From: Prosthecobacter sp.
Lineage (GTDB): Bacteria; Verrucomicrobiota; Verrucomicrobiia; Verrucomicrobiales; Verrucomicrobiaceae
Length of the DNA stretch: 64,000 bases
Direction: 5' to 3'
Assembly (NCBI GenBank): GCA_021733925.1
Contig: JAIPJY010000001.1
Location: forward strand, 1 to 64,000
The notes beneath the pieces are model-generated. The model saw only the letters and a program-made list of their open reading frames with translations. It did not search any database and had not been told where the DNA came from. Position numbers and translations under genes: made by a program. Below are positions 53,452 through 63,264 of the stretch, piece after piece (within the stretch, counting starts at the first letter, position 1; each line of letters starts with the position of its first letter).

Positions 53452-54918
53452 GTGTCTGCGCGGCGTACTCCAATGCGCATGTCCTTGCCGCATCCAGCGC
53501 ATCCCGTTTCCCGTCGTGAAGTGATTCAGGCCGGGGCAGTGGGTTTGCTGGGCCTCGGCATGAATCATCTCAGCGCCCTCCAGGCCATGACGGCGGCCAC
53601 GCAGCCTCCGCGGGCGAAGTCCGTGATCTACATCTTCCTTTCAGGCGGGCTCGCGCAGCACGAGAGCTTCGACATGAAGCCCGACGCCCCCATGGAGATC
53701 CGCGGCGAGTTCAAGCCCATCCGCACTCGCACGCCCGGCCTGCACATCTGCGAGCACCTGCCCAATCTCGCGCGCATCTCAGAAAAATGGTCGCTGGTGC
53801 GGTCGCTCACGCATGGCAGCAGTGATCACTCGCTGGGTCATCACATCATGCTCACAGGCCGCAGCGATGCACCGCTGGGTTTTGATCCATCGAAGCCGAA
53901 GAAGTCCGATCATCCCAGCATGGCCGCGCTGGCCACTGCCCTGCTGCCAAAGCGCAAAGACAACCTGCCGCCCGCCATCGTGTTGCCCGACAAGCTCGTG
54001 CATCGCGAAGGCCGCACGCTCGCCGGGCAGTTCGCAGGCACGCTCGGCGCGCAGCATGATCCTTGGTTCCTGGAGATGTCGCCCTACCATCCGAAGCACT
54101 ACGGCGCGTATCCGAAATTCCTGTTCCATCACGAGCGCGGCTTTGAAACCGACCCCACACTGCGCTTTCAGGCCCCGCATCTCTCGCTGCCACAGGGGCT
54201 CACGATGGATCGTGTGATGGACCGCGTTTCACTGCGCAATGCCTTGGAGCAGCAAACCTCTGATCTCACCGCGCTGGCCGGTGATGAAGCCTTTGACTCC
54301 ACACGGCAGGCGGCCATCGGCCTGCTGAGCAATCGCAAGGTGCATGACGCTTTCAGCTTGGAAAAAGTCGATCCCAAAATGCTCGACCGCTACGGCCGCC
54401 ACAGCTACGGCTGGTCGCTGCTCATGGCTCGCAGACTCGTGCAAAGCGGAGTGCGCATGGTGCAGGTGAACCTAGGCAACAACGAGACCTGGGACACGCA
54501 TCAGGCCGCGTGGGGAAATCTGAAAAACTACCTGCTCCCGCCGATGGATCAGGCCGTCAGCGCCCTGCTCGAAGACCTCGACGCCAGCGGTCAGCTGGAT
54601 GAAACTCTCATCATCATGGGCGGCGAATTTGGCCGCACCCCCAAGATCAAGAGCATCTCCGCCACGGCGTTGCCGGGTCGCGATCACTGGGGTCATGCCC
54701 AAAGCGTCCTGCTCGCCGGCGGTGGCATCAAAGGCGGCCGCGTCATTGGCTCCACTGACAAAATCGGCGGCTATCCTGCCAGCGATGCCCAGACCCCCGA
54801 AAACCTCGCTGCCACGATTTATGAGGCGCTGGGCCTGCCACGCGAAACCATCTGGAAAGACTTCACCGGCCGCCCGCACACGTTGTACATGGGCTCGCCG
54901 ATTGGCGGGCTCGTGTAG
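53452..54918 (+). CDS. Tat-exported DUF1501 protein B
   Basis: 488 residues from GTG 53452, preceded by GGAAAGG about four bases upstream; ATG at 53473 is possible without a ribosome site. A twin-arginine signal (HPVSRREVIQAGAVGLLGLG) leads into DUF1501: KSVIYIFLSGGLAQHESFD, then the HLPNLARISEKW and GGEFGRTPKIKS segments. The sequence GRDHWGHAQSVLLAGGGIKGG is the C-terminal signature. It differs more from A and C than they do from each other (for example, QHESFD in place of HQDM(F/Y)D). Function unknown, exported; its neighbour downstream is convergent. Confidence 0.85.
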   Translation: MSARRTPMRMSLPHPAHPVSRREVIQAGAVGLLGLGMNHLSALQAMTAATQPPRAKSVIYIFLSGGLAQHESFDMKPDAPMEIRGEFKPIRTRTPGLHICEHLPNLARISEKWSLVRSLTHGSSDHSLGHHIMLTGRSDAPLGFDPSKPKKSDHPSMAALATALLPKRKDNLPPAIVLPDKLVHREGRTLAGQFAGTLGAQHDPWFLEMSPYHPKHYGAYPKFLFHHERGFETDPTLRFQAPHLSLPQGLTMDRVMDRVSLRNALEQQTSDLTALAGDEAFDSTRQAAIGLLSNRKVHDAFSLEKVDPKMLDRYGRHSYGWSLLMARRLVQSGVRMVQVNLGNNETWDTHQAAWGNLKNYLLPPMDQAVSALLEDLDASGQLDETLIIMGGEFGRTPKIKSISATALPGRDHWGHAQSVLLAGGGIKGGRVIGSTDKIGGYPASDAQTPENLAATIYEALGLPRETIWKDFTGRPHTLYMGSPIGGLV

Positions 54919-54929
54919 CGACGCTGGTT

Positions 54930-56279
54930 TTACTCGAAGCCGAGCAGTCCCTTCAAGCCGTCGATCACCTTCTGCTCCTCTTTGCTGATCTTCGAGCCGA
55001 GGCCAAGGAATCCGCCGCCTTCTGCTTCAGCAGTTTTCACCGCGATCGCCATCGCGATCTTCCGGTAGATGTCGAAATCCTCCTCTCCGAACTTCGTGGC
55101 GGCCAGTTGCACAGCGTCGAGCACCATCTGCGGCGGACGGGAGCCCCGTGCGGTCACGGCGGGCCACAGCTTGTGCATGTTGTCCGGAATCCGTGCCGCA
55201 GCTTTGAAGACGAGGCTGGTGAGCACGCCTTCTGACACCAGCTGAATAATGCCGGCAAAGGCTTCGCACTCCTTGTCGCCAACTTTGCCGTCCGCTGCCG
55301 CCACCAGCAGGAAGCTGGCGACGAGCCCCATGCTCAGCACATCCCAGTCCGCTTCTGATAGCCCTCCACTGGCAATTTCAACGTCATGGCCCTGCATCAG
55401 CGCCATGATGCTGGCCAGCGTGTCGCGGGCCATGGCGGGTGAGTCCTCAGTGACCAGGGCGGCCGCGAAGTTTTGCAGATGCTCTGTGAACGCCGCCTGC
55501 TCTTCCACATCGAATTTTTGCAGCATCAATTGTCGGCCTTGCACGAACAAAGGCTTGGGTTGTTCTGCAAACTGGATCTCGGCAAACACCAGCCAGAAGA
55601 GCTGGTCAAAGTAGCGCAGCAGTGCATGTGAAGGGCATGCTTCCATGCCGGGGGTGTAACCCGCCAGCAGGCAATGTTTGAGACTGTTCTTGCGCGCATC
55701 CCCCAGTTCTCCTCCGTGGCACCCGCTCATCGATGCATACAGGCAGCCGAGGACGGCGGACAGCTGACGCAGTTCCGCTTCGGTGAAGCGCTGCAGTGCG
55801 GGATCGATGCCGGGCCAATAGGTGGTGACTTGGAGTTCATCCGTGTAGCGCTCATTGTTTTTGCCGTAGCCCATGAAGTGAAACAGCTCCGACAACTGAT
55901 CCGCCATCGCGACGCGTTCTGGCACTGGATGACCGTTGTCATCTCGCACCGCTGCTGCCGCCACACGGCCGAGGTGCAGAAGGAACTGCAGCTTGTCCGA
56001 TGGGGTCAGTTGCTGGGAGAGCGCCCCCTGAATTTCTTCGATCAAGGGCGCAGTATCCGGCAGGCCTGTGACTTCTGCGTAAAGCCTCTGAAAATGGGTG
56101 GTGAGATGCTGGAGCGTTTCGGTGTAGGCGCAGAGGCGTGCGTTGGGTTCACCCGATGCCTCCACATGTTCGTTGAACCGGGTTGAATCAATCGCCGTCG
56201 GGCCGGAATTGACGCCGATGATGGCCAGATGAACAAACAGGGGCGCTTTTGCAAGCGCGTCGAGATTGGGAGAACTCAT
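54930..56279 (-). CDS. Large protein with C-terminal TerB-like domain
   Basis: 449 residues from MSSPNLDALAKAPLF. The first 300 residues are helical and unfamiliar, with CLYASMSGCHGGELGDARKN as the most distinctive part. The last third resembles TerB-like tellurite-resistance domains: LLVAAADGKVGDKECEAFAGII is the acidic helical motif, and SKISKEEQKVIDGLKGLLGF the end. TerB-like domains bind metal ions and sit in stress-response complexes; no other Ter genes are near. There is no signal peptide. It is probably cotranscribed with the zinc-phospholipase-like gene upstream, 123 bases away. Confidence 0.55.
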   Translation of the reverse strand: MSSPNLDALAKAPLFVHLAIIGVNSGPTAIDSTRFNEHVEASGEPNARLCAYTETLQHLTTHFQRLYAEVTGLPDTAPLIEEIQGALSQQLTPSDKLQFLLHLGRVAAAAVRDDNGHPVPERVAMADQLSELFHFMGYGKNNERYTDELQVTTYWPGIDPALQRFTEAELRQLSAVLGCLYASMSGCHGGELGDARKNSLKHCLLAGYTPGMEACPSHALLRYFDQLFWLVFAEIQFAEQPKPLFVQGRQLMLQKFDVEEQAAFTEHLQNFAAALVTEDSPAMARDTLASIMALMQGHDVEIASGGLSEADWDVLSMGLVASFLLVAAADGKVGDKECEAFAGIIQLVSEGVLTSLVFKAAARIPDNMHKLWPAVTARGSRPPQMVLDAVQLAATKFGEEDFDIYRKIAMAIAVKTAEAEGGGFLGLGSKISKEEQKVIDGLKGLLGFE

Positions 56280-56402
56280 GGTCGGAAAATCAGAAAACAA
56301 GACAGCTTGTTATCATTTTTCCGTCTTCGCTGTCACGTCTTTTCCATCGGAAGTGATCTCGGTCTCGCCAAGACCTGCTTTAGACATAAGATGATGAGTC
56401 GT

Positions 56403-57407
56403 TTAAAGACGTTTGAGTTTGCCCCAGCCTTCAGCGCGCTGTCGAGGCAATCCCCGCCACTCCGGCACCTGCGCGAGGGTTTGCTCCATCAAATCGGCAC
56501 ATTGCTCGGCGATCGTCACCAAGGTGTCCCGCATGCCCGCGCTCTCGGCGATTTCGATCATCTCATCGAATTTCAGCCCGCCGCTGACACGCTTTGCCTC
56601 CTCGCTGTCTCGCTGCACCACGCGCAGCACATCCTCAGTGTGATGCGGCAGCCAGCGGCGATTTTCCGCGAGCACGGCGGCCAGCAGCGGCTGCTGCTCG
56701 GGCTTCCAGCCTTGATCGAAAAGTTGCGCAAGTTCGCCACGCTTCTCACCCACACGCATGTAGTGTGGTTGAATCGTCTCCACAGGCGTTGCGGCCATGT
56801 CACGAAAGGTTTTGATCCAGTCGATGCCCAGTTCGCCGCCAATGGTGTGAAACGTGAACTGATCCTGCACGATGCGGTTTCGCGGGGTGTACACGCCATC
56901 CAGCAAATGCATGCGAATGCCCGGCTGGATCGACTTGATCAACGAATCGCCGACGATATGCACCATCCAGCCCAGCGCGTAGGCCAGGCCGCGCTCAGAG
57001 CTCATGTCATCGCGAATCGCCCGCGCACAGTAGTCTGCCAGATGGTCCCACGGCACGCGTAGATTCACCTCCGGTTTTGCCCAGCCGAACACGAGATGCG
57101 CACGGCCATAAAACAGCTCGTGAATCTCTTTGGGCCGGTATTTGCGCCCATCATGCTCCAGCGACCAGGGTTTCACCGCTCCGCCAGTGATCGGGCTTTT
57201 TTCCAACGGCGCCGTGCCAAAGCCGACCTCGCGCCCGGTGTCGTCGCAGACGGCTTCCGGCATCACCTGGATGTCGCAGCCGAGATACGCGCCGCATAGG
57301 AAGCTCGGCAGATGCCGCTCGATGATCGGTGTGATGGGCAGGCCTCGCCCCTTCGCGGCTTTCGCCGCGAGGATGCCATACATCGTGTGTCCGATCAGTC
57401 CGCTCAT
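56403..57407 (-). CDS. Zinc-dependent phospholipase C-like protein
   Basis: 334 residues. Alpha-helical with the zinc-phospholipase C/S1-P1-type metal pattern: MSGLIGHTMYGIL (His7), ERHLPSFLCGAYLGCDIQ, HELFYGRAHLVFG and ALGWMVHIVGDSLIKSIQP, which place His and Asp ligands as expected. There is no signal peptide, unlike secreted phospholipases C. It may hydrolyse an intracellular phospho-lipid or nucleic acid; substrate unknown. It is divergent from DUF1501 protein C, with 83 bases between starts, and precedes the TerB-like gene. Confidence 0.65.
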   Translation of the reverse strand: MSGLIGHTMYGILAAKAAKGRGLPITPIIERHLPSFLCGAYLGCDIQVMPEAVCDDTGREVGFGTAPLEKSPITGGAVKPWSLEHDGRKYRPKEIHELFYGRAHLVFGWAKPEVNLRVPWDHLADYCARAIRDDMSSERGLAYALGWMVHIVGDSLIKSIQPGIRMHLLDGVYTPRNRIVQDQFTFHTIGGELGIDWIKTFRDMAATPVETIQPHYMRVGEKRGELAQLFDQGWKPEQQPLLAAVLAENRRWLPHHTEDVLRVVQRDSEEAKRVSGGLKFDEMIEIAESAGMRDTLVTIAEQCADLMEQTLAQVPEWRGLPRQRAEGWGKLKRL

Positions 57408-57490
57408 ATTTGAACCAAACGCTGTGTCTCTCTCCGGTCTGGCAAGAGTCCCATCCCTCGCTCCGTAGGTTTCTGGCCCTCCAACAAATC

Positions 57491-58831
57491 ATGCTCAATC
57501 TCTATTCCCATCCCAGCGGCGGCTATTGCGATGGTGTGTCACGTCGAAACTTCCTCAAGATCGGCGGACTCGCCATGGGCGGACTGTCGTTGAATGACGT
57601 GCTGCGTGCCGAGTCCGCGCAGAAGACGGGCAAGTCTCACAAGGCGGTGATCATGATCTTCCTGCCCGGTGGTCCGTCGCACCAGGACATGTTCGACATG
57701 AAGCCGGACGCGCCGAGCGAGATTCGCGGCGAGTTCAAGCCGATCTCCACCAATGTCCCCGGCATCCAGATCTGCGAGCACCTGCCGCGTCTCGCCAAGA
57801 TGATGGACAAGTGCACCCTCATCCGCTCGCTGGCCGACTGCGATTCGCGCCACGATGCTTTTCAGTGCCTCACCGGTCGCAACTCCAAGCAGCAGCCTCC
57901 CGGCGGCTGGCCTTCGCTCGGATCCATCGTCTCTCGGTTGCAGGGCAGCACCAATCCCGCCATGCCGCCGTTCGTCGGTCTCGCACCAAAGATGGGCCAT
58001 ATGGAGTGGGCGCGCACGGGTGATCCAGGCTTCCTCGGCGTCGCACATGCACCGTTCCAGCCGAATCGCGGTGGCGGCACGGAGGACATGTCGCTTCATG
58101 GCATCACGCTCGATCGTCTGCGTGATCGCAAGACGCTGCTCTCCAGTTTTGACAATCTTCGTCGTGATCTCGATGCCACCGGCCTCATGGGCGGGGTGGA
58201 TGTGTTCAATGAACAGGCGCTCAATGTGCTCACGAGTCCGAAGCTTCTCCACGCACTGGATTTGAGTCGTGAAGATCCGCGTGTCGTCGAGCGCTACGGC
58301 AAAGGTGAAAACCGCAATCGCGACGACGGCGGTCCACGTCTTCCCGAGCACTTCCTTGCCGCGCGTCGTCTCGTCGAAGCCGGAGCACGTGTCGTCACGC
58401 TCGCCTTCAGCCGCTGGGACTACCATTCAGACAACTTCGGCCAGTTGCGCGAAGACCTGCCGTTGCTCGACAGCGGCCTCACCGCGCTCATCGCCGACCT
58501 GCACGAACGTGGCATGGACAAAGATGTCTCCGTCGTCGTCTGGGGAGAATTTGGCCGCACGCCGATGATCAACGCCAAAGGTGGCCGCGACCACTGGCCG
58601 CGCGTCGCCTCCGCACTCCTCGCCTGCGGCGGCATGCGCCACGGTCAGGTCATCGGTGCCACCGACAAACAAGCCGGCGAACCCACCGAACGCCCCGTCG
58701 CCTTCGGCGAAGTCTTCGCCACCCTCTACAAACAGATGGGCATCGACGTGACGAAAGCCACCCTCACCGATTTGACCGGCCGCCCCCAGTATCTCGTCGA
58801 TAGCCATCTGCCGATGGCGGAGCTGGTGTGA
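57491..58831 (+). CDS. Tat-exported DUF1501 protein C
   Basis: 446 residues from ATG 57491. The frame runs 27 codons further upstream, but MLNLYSHPSGGYCDGVSRRNFLKIGG holds the twin-arginine signal. DUF1501 segments: VIMIFLPGGPSHQDMFDMKPD, VVVWGEFGRTPMIN and GRDHWPRVASALLACGG. It is close to the protein at 51841 in both sequence and codon use. It leads a rightward set with the DUF1549/DUF1553, IPT/PPC-like and cytochrome/WD40 genes, an arrangement repeatedly seen in Planctomycetes and Verrucomicrobia. Function unknown. Confidence 0.88.
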   Translation: MLNLYSHPSGGYCDGVSRRNFLKIGGLAMGGLSLNDVLRAESAQKTGKSHKAVIMIFLPGGPSHQDMFDMKPDAPSEIRGEFKPISTNVPGIQICEHLPRLAKMMDKCTLIRSLADCDSRHDAFQCLTGRNSKQQPPGGWPSLGSIVSRLQGSTNPAMPPFVGLAPKMGHMEWARTGDPGFLGVAHAPFQPNRGGGTEDMSLHGITLDRLRDRKTLLSSFDNLRRDLDATGLMGGVDVFNEQALNVLTSPKLLHALDLSREDPRVVERYGKGENRNRDDGGPRLPEHFLAARRLVEAGARVVTLAFSRWDYHSDNFGQLREDLPLLDSGLTALIADLHERGMDKDVSVVVWGEFGRTPMINAKGGRDHWPRVASALLACGGMRHGQVIGATDKQAGEPTERPVAFGEVFATLYKQMGIDVTKATLTDLTGRPQYLVDSHLPMAELV

Positions 58832-58954
58832 TGAAAACAAGGCTGAAACTCAAATGAACAGCTTTTGGCCGGCAACGCATTCGTCATTGGATTGACCCCA
58901 TACTTTGTTTGTTACGACAAAATGTGTCCTTAACCCCCGTAGGTTCTCGCTGTC

Positions 58955-61153
58955 ATGCATCTCACACGTCTCACTCTCATCGCCGCATTCTCCGCCGTCG
59001 TGCCCAGTTTCGCGGCAGATGCACCGCGTCCGCTGAATTTTGCGAACGACATCGTTCCCATCCTAACCAAGGGCGGTTGCAACTCGGGTGGCTGCCATGG
59101 CAAGTCCGGCGGACAGAACGGCTTCAAACTCTCGCTGCTCGGCTTTGAACCGCAGGAAGACTACGACCACATCGTCATGGAAGCTCGTGGTCGCCGCGTG
59201 TTTCCGGCCTCGGCGGAGCAGAGCCTGCTGCTGACCAAAGGTACCGCCCAGCTCCCGCATGGTGGTGGCAAGAAGCTCGATCCGAACTCCGAAGACTACG
59301 CCGACCTGGCACGCTGGATTCGTGAAGGCATGCCCTACGGCAAGGACAGCGATCCCAAGATGGCCAGCATCAGCGTCGAGCCCGCCAAGCTCACCATGCC
59401 GCTCAACGCAGCCCAGCAGCTCAAGGTCACTGCGCACTACACCGACGGCAGCACCCGTGACGTCACCAAGCGCGCGCTGTATGAAGCCAATGAGAAAGCC
59501 ATGGCCGAAACGAGTGAAGCCGGCCGTGTGCAGCTCTTTGATCTGCCCGGCGATGTCGCCGTGATGGTTCGCTATCAGGGCAAGGTGTCCACCTTCCGCG
59601 CCACCGTGCCCCTAGGCGCTCCGGTGGACACACTGCCTGCCTCACGCGGTTTTGTGGACGATCTCGTCTTCGCAAAATTGAAGACCATCGGCATGCCGCC
59701 GTCCGACATCGCTGACGACGGCACCTTCATCCGCCGCGTCACCCTAGACATCACCGGTCGCCTGCCCACCGCCGCGGAAATGAAGGACTTCATGGCCTCC
59801 AAAGAGGCTGCCAAACGCAGCGTCCTCATCGACCGCCTGCTCGACAGTCCTGAATACGCGGAGTACTTTGCCAACAAGTGGAGCGCCCTCCTGCGCAACC
59901 AGCGCACGCAGCCCATGTATGCGCGTGGCAGTTATCTGTTCTACTCGTGGATTCGCGACAGCATCGCCGACAACAAACCATACGATCAGTTCGTCCGCGA
60001 AGTCGTCTCAGCCACCGGTGATCTCGATCACAATCCCCCCGTCGCCTGGTATCGTCAGGTCAAAGAAATGAAGCAGCAGATGGAGGACGTCGCGCAGCTC
60101 TTCCTCGGCACCCGCATGCAGTGCGCGCAGTGTCATCACCATCCATTTGAGAAGTGGAGCCAGCAGGACTACTACGGCTTCGCCGCCTTCTTCAGCAAGG
60201 TCAGCCGCAAGCCTTCGAACTTTGCCACGGAGGAATTGATCTTTAGCAAGCGCGGCGTTGCGCAGACCACGAACATCCGCACGAAGGAAGCCGTCACACC
60301 CACCAGCCTCGGCGGTCAGGCCTTGAAGCTGACGCCCGAGCAGGACCCACGTCAGGCGCTCGGCGAATGGATGAGCCAGAAGGACAATGCGTTCTTTGCC
60401 CACACTCTCGTGAATCGTTACTGGAAGCATTTCTTCAATCGCGGCCTCGTCGAACCCGAGGACGACATGCGCGAGACCAATCCGCCGGTGAACCCCGAAC
60501 TGCTCAGCGCCCTCGCGGCGGACTTCGTGAAGAGCGGCTACGATCTGAAGCAGCTCATCCGCACCATCACCAATTCCACCACCTACCAGCTCAGCGCTAT
60601 TCCCAACACCTACAACGCCAAGGACCGTCAGAATTTCAGCCGCTACTATCCGAAGCGCCTCAACGCCGAAGTTCTCTACGACTCCGTCAACACGCTGCTC
60701 GACACCCAGACCAGTTTCGCCGGTCAGGCCCCAGGTACGCGTGCCGTCGCCCTGCCGGACAACAGCTACAATCAAAGCACCTACTTCCTCAGCGTTTTCG
60801 GTCGTCCCGACTCCTCCAGCGCCTGTGAGTGCGAGCGCACCCAGGAGGCCAGCCTCGCGCAGAGCCTGCACCTGCTGAACGCCGCCGAAATCCAGACTCA
60901 GCTTTCCCGTGGCAACGGCCGTGCCGACACACTCACCAAGGACACTCGCCCCGACGACGATAAAATCGCCGACCTCTACCACATCGCCCTCAGCCGCGAC
61001 CCCAACGCCGCCGAAGTCAAATTCGCCCACACCCATCTCGACAAGAAAACCGCAGGCAAGACGGGCGATGAAGCCTTCAAAGGCAAAAAAGAAGCCTATG
61101 AGGACATCCTCTGGGCGCTGCTGAACACAAAAGAGTTCCTCTTCAATCACTAA
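58955..61153 (+). CDS. Secreted cytochrome-type DUF1549/DUF1553 protein
   Basis: 732 residues. A signal peptide (MHLTRLTLIAAFSAVVPSFA) precedes a short N-terminal domain with CNSGGCH (Cys42, Cys47, His48), a CX4CH heme-like motif, and GGKKLDPNSEDYADLARWI. Next is an Ig/BIG2-like region, SISVEPAKLTMPLNAAQQL to VPLGAPVDTLP (about 148-230). DUF1549 follows (FIRRVTLDITGRLPTAAEM), with MQCAQCHHHPFEKWSQQD (CxxCH). DUF1553 comes last, with NAFFAHTLVNRYWKHFFNRGL. It is probably an envelope redox or binding protein. The family reaction is not known. Upstream gap (58832-58954) holds no clear promoter. Confidence 0.88.
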   Translation: MHLTRLTLIAAFSAVVPSFAADAPRPLNFANDIVPILTKGGCNSGGCHGKSGGQNGFKLSLLGFEPQEDYDHIVMEARGRRVFPASAEQSLLLTKGTAQLPHGGGKKLDPNSEDYADLARWIREGMPYGKDSDPKMASISVEPAKLTMPLNAAQQLKVTAHYTDGSTRDVTKRALYEANEKAMAETSEAGRVQLFDLPGDVAVMVRYQGKVSTFRATVPLGAPVDTLPASRGFVDDLVFAKLKTIGMPPSDIADDGTFIRRVTLDITGRLPTAAEMKDFMASKEAAKRSVLIDRLLDSPEYAEYFANKWSALLRNQRTQPMYARGSYLFYSWIRDSIADNKPYDQFVREVVSATGDLDHNPPVAWYRQVKEMKQQMEDVAQLFLGTRMQCAQCHHHPFEKWSQQDYYGFAAFFSKVSRKPSNFATEELIFSKRGVAQTTNIRTKEAVTPTSLGGQALKLTPEQDPRQALGEWMSQKDNAFFAHTLVNRYWKHFFNRGLVEPEDDMRETNPPVNPELLSALAADFVKSGYDLKQLIRTITNSTTYQLSAIPNTYNAKDRQNFSRYYPKRLNAEVLYDSVNTLLDTQTSFAGQAPGTRAVALPDNSYNQSTYFLSVFGRPDSSSACECERTQEASLAQSLHLLNAAEIQTQLSRGNGRADTLTKDTRPDDDKIADLYHIALSRDPNAAEVKFAHTHLDKKTAGKTGDEAFKGKKEAYEDILWALLNTKEFLFNH

Positions 61154-61164
61154 GCGCCCGTGCC

Positions 61165-63264
61165 ATGCCTCGCCCCAATTTTCAGTTCTCGGTTTTGACT
61201 CGTTACACTCGCCCTTCGGGCTTCCTTCGGCAGTCTATCTCCGCTTCGCTCCGATTCAGTTTACAATTTTCAGTCCTGCTGTCCTTCGCTGCTCCAGCGT
61301 TCTCTCAGGTCGCCTTCCCATCGCCGACGCTGACGTCGATTTCCCCTCTCGGCGGCAAACCTGGAGCCACAATCGAACTCACCTTGCGTGGTTCCGATCT
61401 CGACGGTCCACAGTCTGTCATCATCGGTGGTCGTTCCATTGGCATGAGCACCACCACGAAAGCCAGCATCCAGCTGCCGGCCGATCTGCCCATGGGCATT
61501 CATGACCTGCGTTTCGTGGGTCGCTACGGCGTCTCCAATCCACGTGTGTTTGAAATCAGCGCGCTCGACACGGTCGAATCTCCCGGCACGAACACCACGC
61601 CGGACAAGGCGCAGAAGGTGGCGCTCAATTCGGTGGTTCAAGGCTGCTTCAAATCCGCTTTCCCGCACTGGTTCACCCTTGATCTCAAAAAGGGTCAGCA
61701 TCTCACCGCCACCTTTGACGGCACTCGCTTTGACACACGCACCGAGCTTGTCGGAGTGCTCAGTGCTCCCACTGGGCGCGAGCTTGCGCGCCTGCGGGAC
61801 GGAGTTCTCACTTTCACTTCTCCCGCCGATGCCACTTATCGGCTGTGCTTCAATGATCTCATGTTCCGTGCGGGTGACGACTACGGTTATCGCATCACGC
61901 TTGCGTCCAAAGCACCGCCTGCGCCGGTGGCTGGCAAGCCAGGTCCTCCGCGTCCGGTGCAGATCGGGCAGACCCTCAAGGATGTTTTTCTGCCTCACGG
62001 GCTCATGCATTCGTTCGATCTCGCCTTCAAAACCGGCGACAGATTCATCATCGAAGTGCATTCGCATGACCTTGGTCATCCCTCCGATCCGCATCTCGTT
62101 ATCGAGAACCTCAAGCAGGACGCCGCAGGCAAGGAAACGCTCACGCCCCAGGCTGAAATCGCCGACGCGCCCGCCATCTCGCCCGCTCCCAGCATCAACC
62201 TTCCCAATCGTGATCCCTCCTACGCCTACACGGCGAAGGCCGATGGCGTCTTTCGCCTCACCCTGCTCGACAACTTCAACACCACCGAACCTTTCGAACT
62301 GCGCATTCTCAAGGATGCACCCATTCCCGCGCCGATCATCGCCCTCAATGCCATCTATAGCGGAACCACGACCAAGACCGCCGAGATTGGCAGCGCCAAT
62401 GTGCTGCGTGGCGGCATCACAGCGCTTGAAGTGATCGCGCCAAATCGTAACGCTTTCAGTGAGCCCATTGAGCTCAAGACTGGCGGGCTTCCTGCAGGTG
62501 TCACCTGCCTCGGCGGATTCATCGGTAGAGGCCAGTCGCTTGGCTACATCGCATTTCAAGCCGCTGCTGATGCGCCCGCCGGAGCCGGCATCCTCGATGG
62601 CATCCCGCAGAGCCTCTTCGTGAGCTTTGCCCTTCCAGATATGACCAGGGGGTACACCCAGTATCGCACCACAGGTGCTCCTGTCCTCGGTGTCAGCACC
62701 CAAACTGCGCCCGCCTTCATTCAAACCGAGAAGACCGACATCTTCGAAGTCGCCACCGACGCCAAACTTGAAATCGCCCTCAAAGTCACCCGTCATGCCG
62801 ACTTCACTGAGGCTCTCAAGCTCAAAGCCCTTGGCCTCATCGACATCGCCAAAGCTCCCGATGCCGACATCCCTGCCAAAGCCGCCGCAGGCAAACTCAC
62901 GCTCGATGTGAAAGCCCTCAAACTCGCCCCTGGTGACTACGGCTTCATCCTCCAAGGCCCTGCAAAGATGAAAATCCGCCGAGGTGTTGAAGAACTCAAC
63001 GCTGCCGAAGCCTCTGCCAAAAAAGCCGCCGAAGCTCAAGTTGCAGCCAAAAAGCAGCTCGACACCGCGAATGCCGACGCATCGCCGAAAAAAGCCGAAC
63101 TCGTCAAAGTCGCCACCGTCGCCCTCAAGACGGCTGACACCGCCAAAGCCGCCGCCGACAAGCTCGTCAAAGACCTTGCCGCGAAGTCCGTCGCCAAAGA
63201 TGCCACCTTCATCGTCTGTTCCAATCCCATCCGCATCCGCGTGAAGGAGGTCGCCAAGAAATGA
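61165..63264 (+). CDS. Secreted IPT/PPC-like repeat protein
   Basis: 699 residues. The signal peptide lies near residues 28-48 (FSLQFSVLLSFAAPAFS), preceded by an odd 27-residue extension. An IPT/TIG-like unit (PTLTSISPLGGKPGATIELTLRG) is followed by segments like pre-peptidase C-terminal domains (FKSAFPHWFTLDLKKGQHLTATF). The late part is a lysine/alanine-rich coiled-coil-like stretch (NAAEASAKKAAEAQVAAKKQ). No enzyme motif is seen. It is in an operon with the cytochrome-like genes and its stop overlaps the next start (ATGA). Confidence 0.72.
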   Translation: MPRPNFQFSVLTRYTRPSGFLRQSISASLRFSLQFSVLLSFAAPAFSQVAFPSPTLTSISPLGGKPGATIELTLRGSDLDGPQSVIIGGRSIGMSTTTKASIQLPADLPMGIHDLRFVGRYGVSNPRVFEISALDTVESPGTNTTPDKAQKVALNSVVQGCFKSAFPHWFTLDLKKGQHLTATFDGTRFDTRTELVGVLSAPTGRELARLRDGVLTFTSPADATYRLCFNDLMFRAGDDYGYRITLASKAPPAPVAGKPGPPRPVQIGQTLKDVFLPHGLMHSFDLAFKTGDRFIIEVHSHDLGHPSDPHLVIENLKQDAAGKETLTPQAEIADAPAISPAPSINLPNRDPSYAYTAKADGVFRLTLLDNFNTTEPFELRILKDAPIPAPIIALNAIYSGTTTKTAEIGSANVLRGGITALEVIAPNRNAFSEPIELKTGGLPAGVTCLGGFIGRGQSLGYIAFQAAADAPAGAGILDGIPQSLFVSFALPDMTRGYTQYRTTGAPVLGVSTQTAPAFIQTEKTDIFEVATDAKLEIALKVTRHADFTEALKLKALGLIDIAKAPDADIPAKAAAGKLTLDVKALKLAPGDYGFILQGPAKMKIRRGVEELNAAEASAKKAAEAQVAAKKQLDTANADASPKKAELVKVATVALKTADTAKAAADKLVKDLAAKSVAKDATFIVCSNPIRIRVKEVAKK

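Noticed and set aside
51940-53568. 542-residue open frame on the - strand
   Set aside because: Antisense to DUF1501 A and to the small AbrB-like gene. No recognisable motif; it arises from high-GC codon usage.
61270-63039. 589-residue open frame on the - strand
   Set aside because: Antisense to the IPT/PPC-like gene, glycine/arginine-rich and motif-free. The coding strand has an operon overlap and domains.
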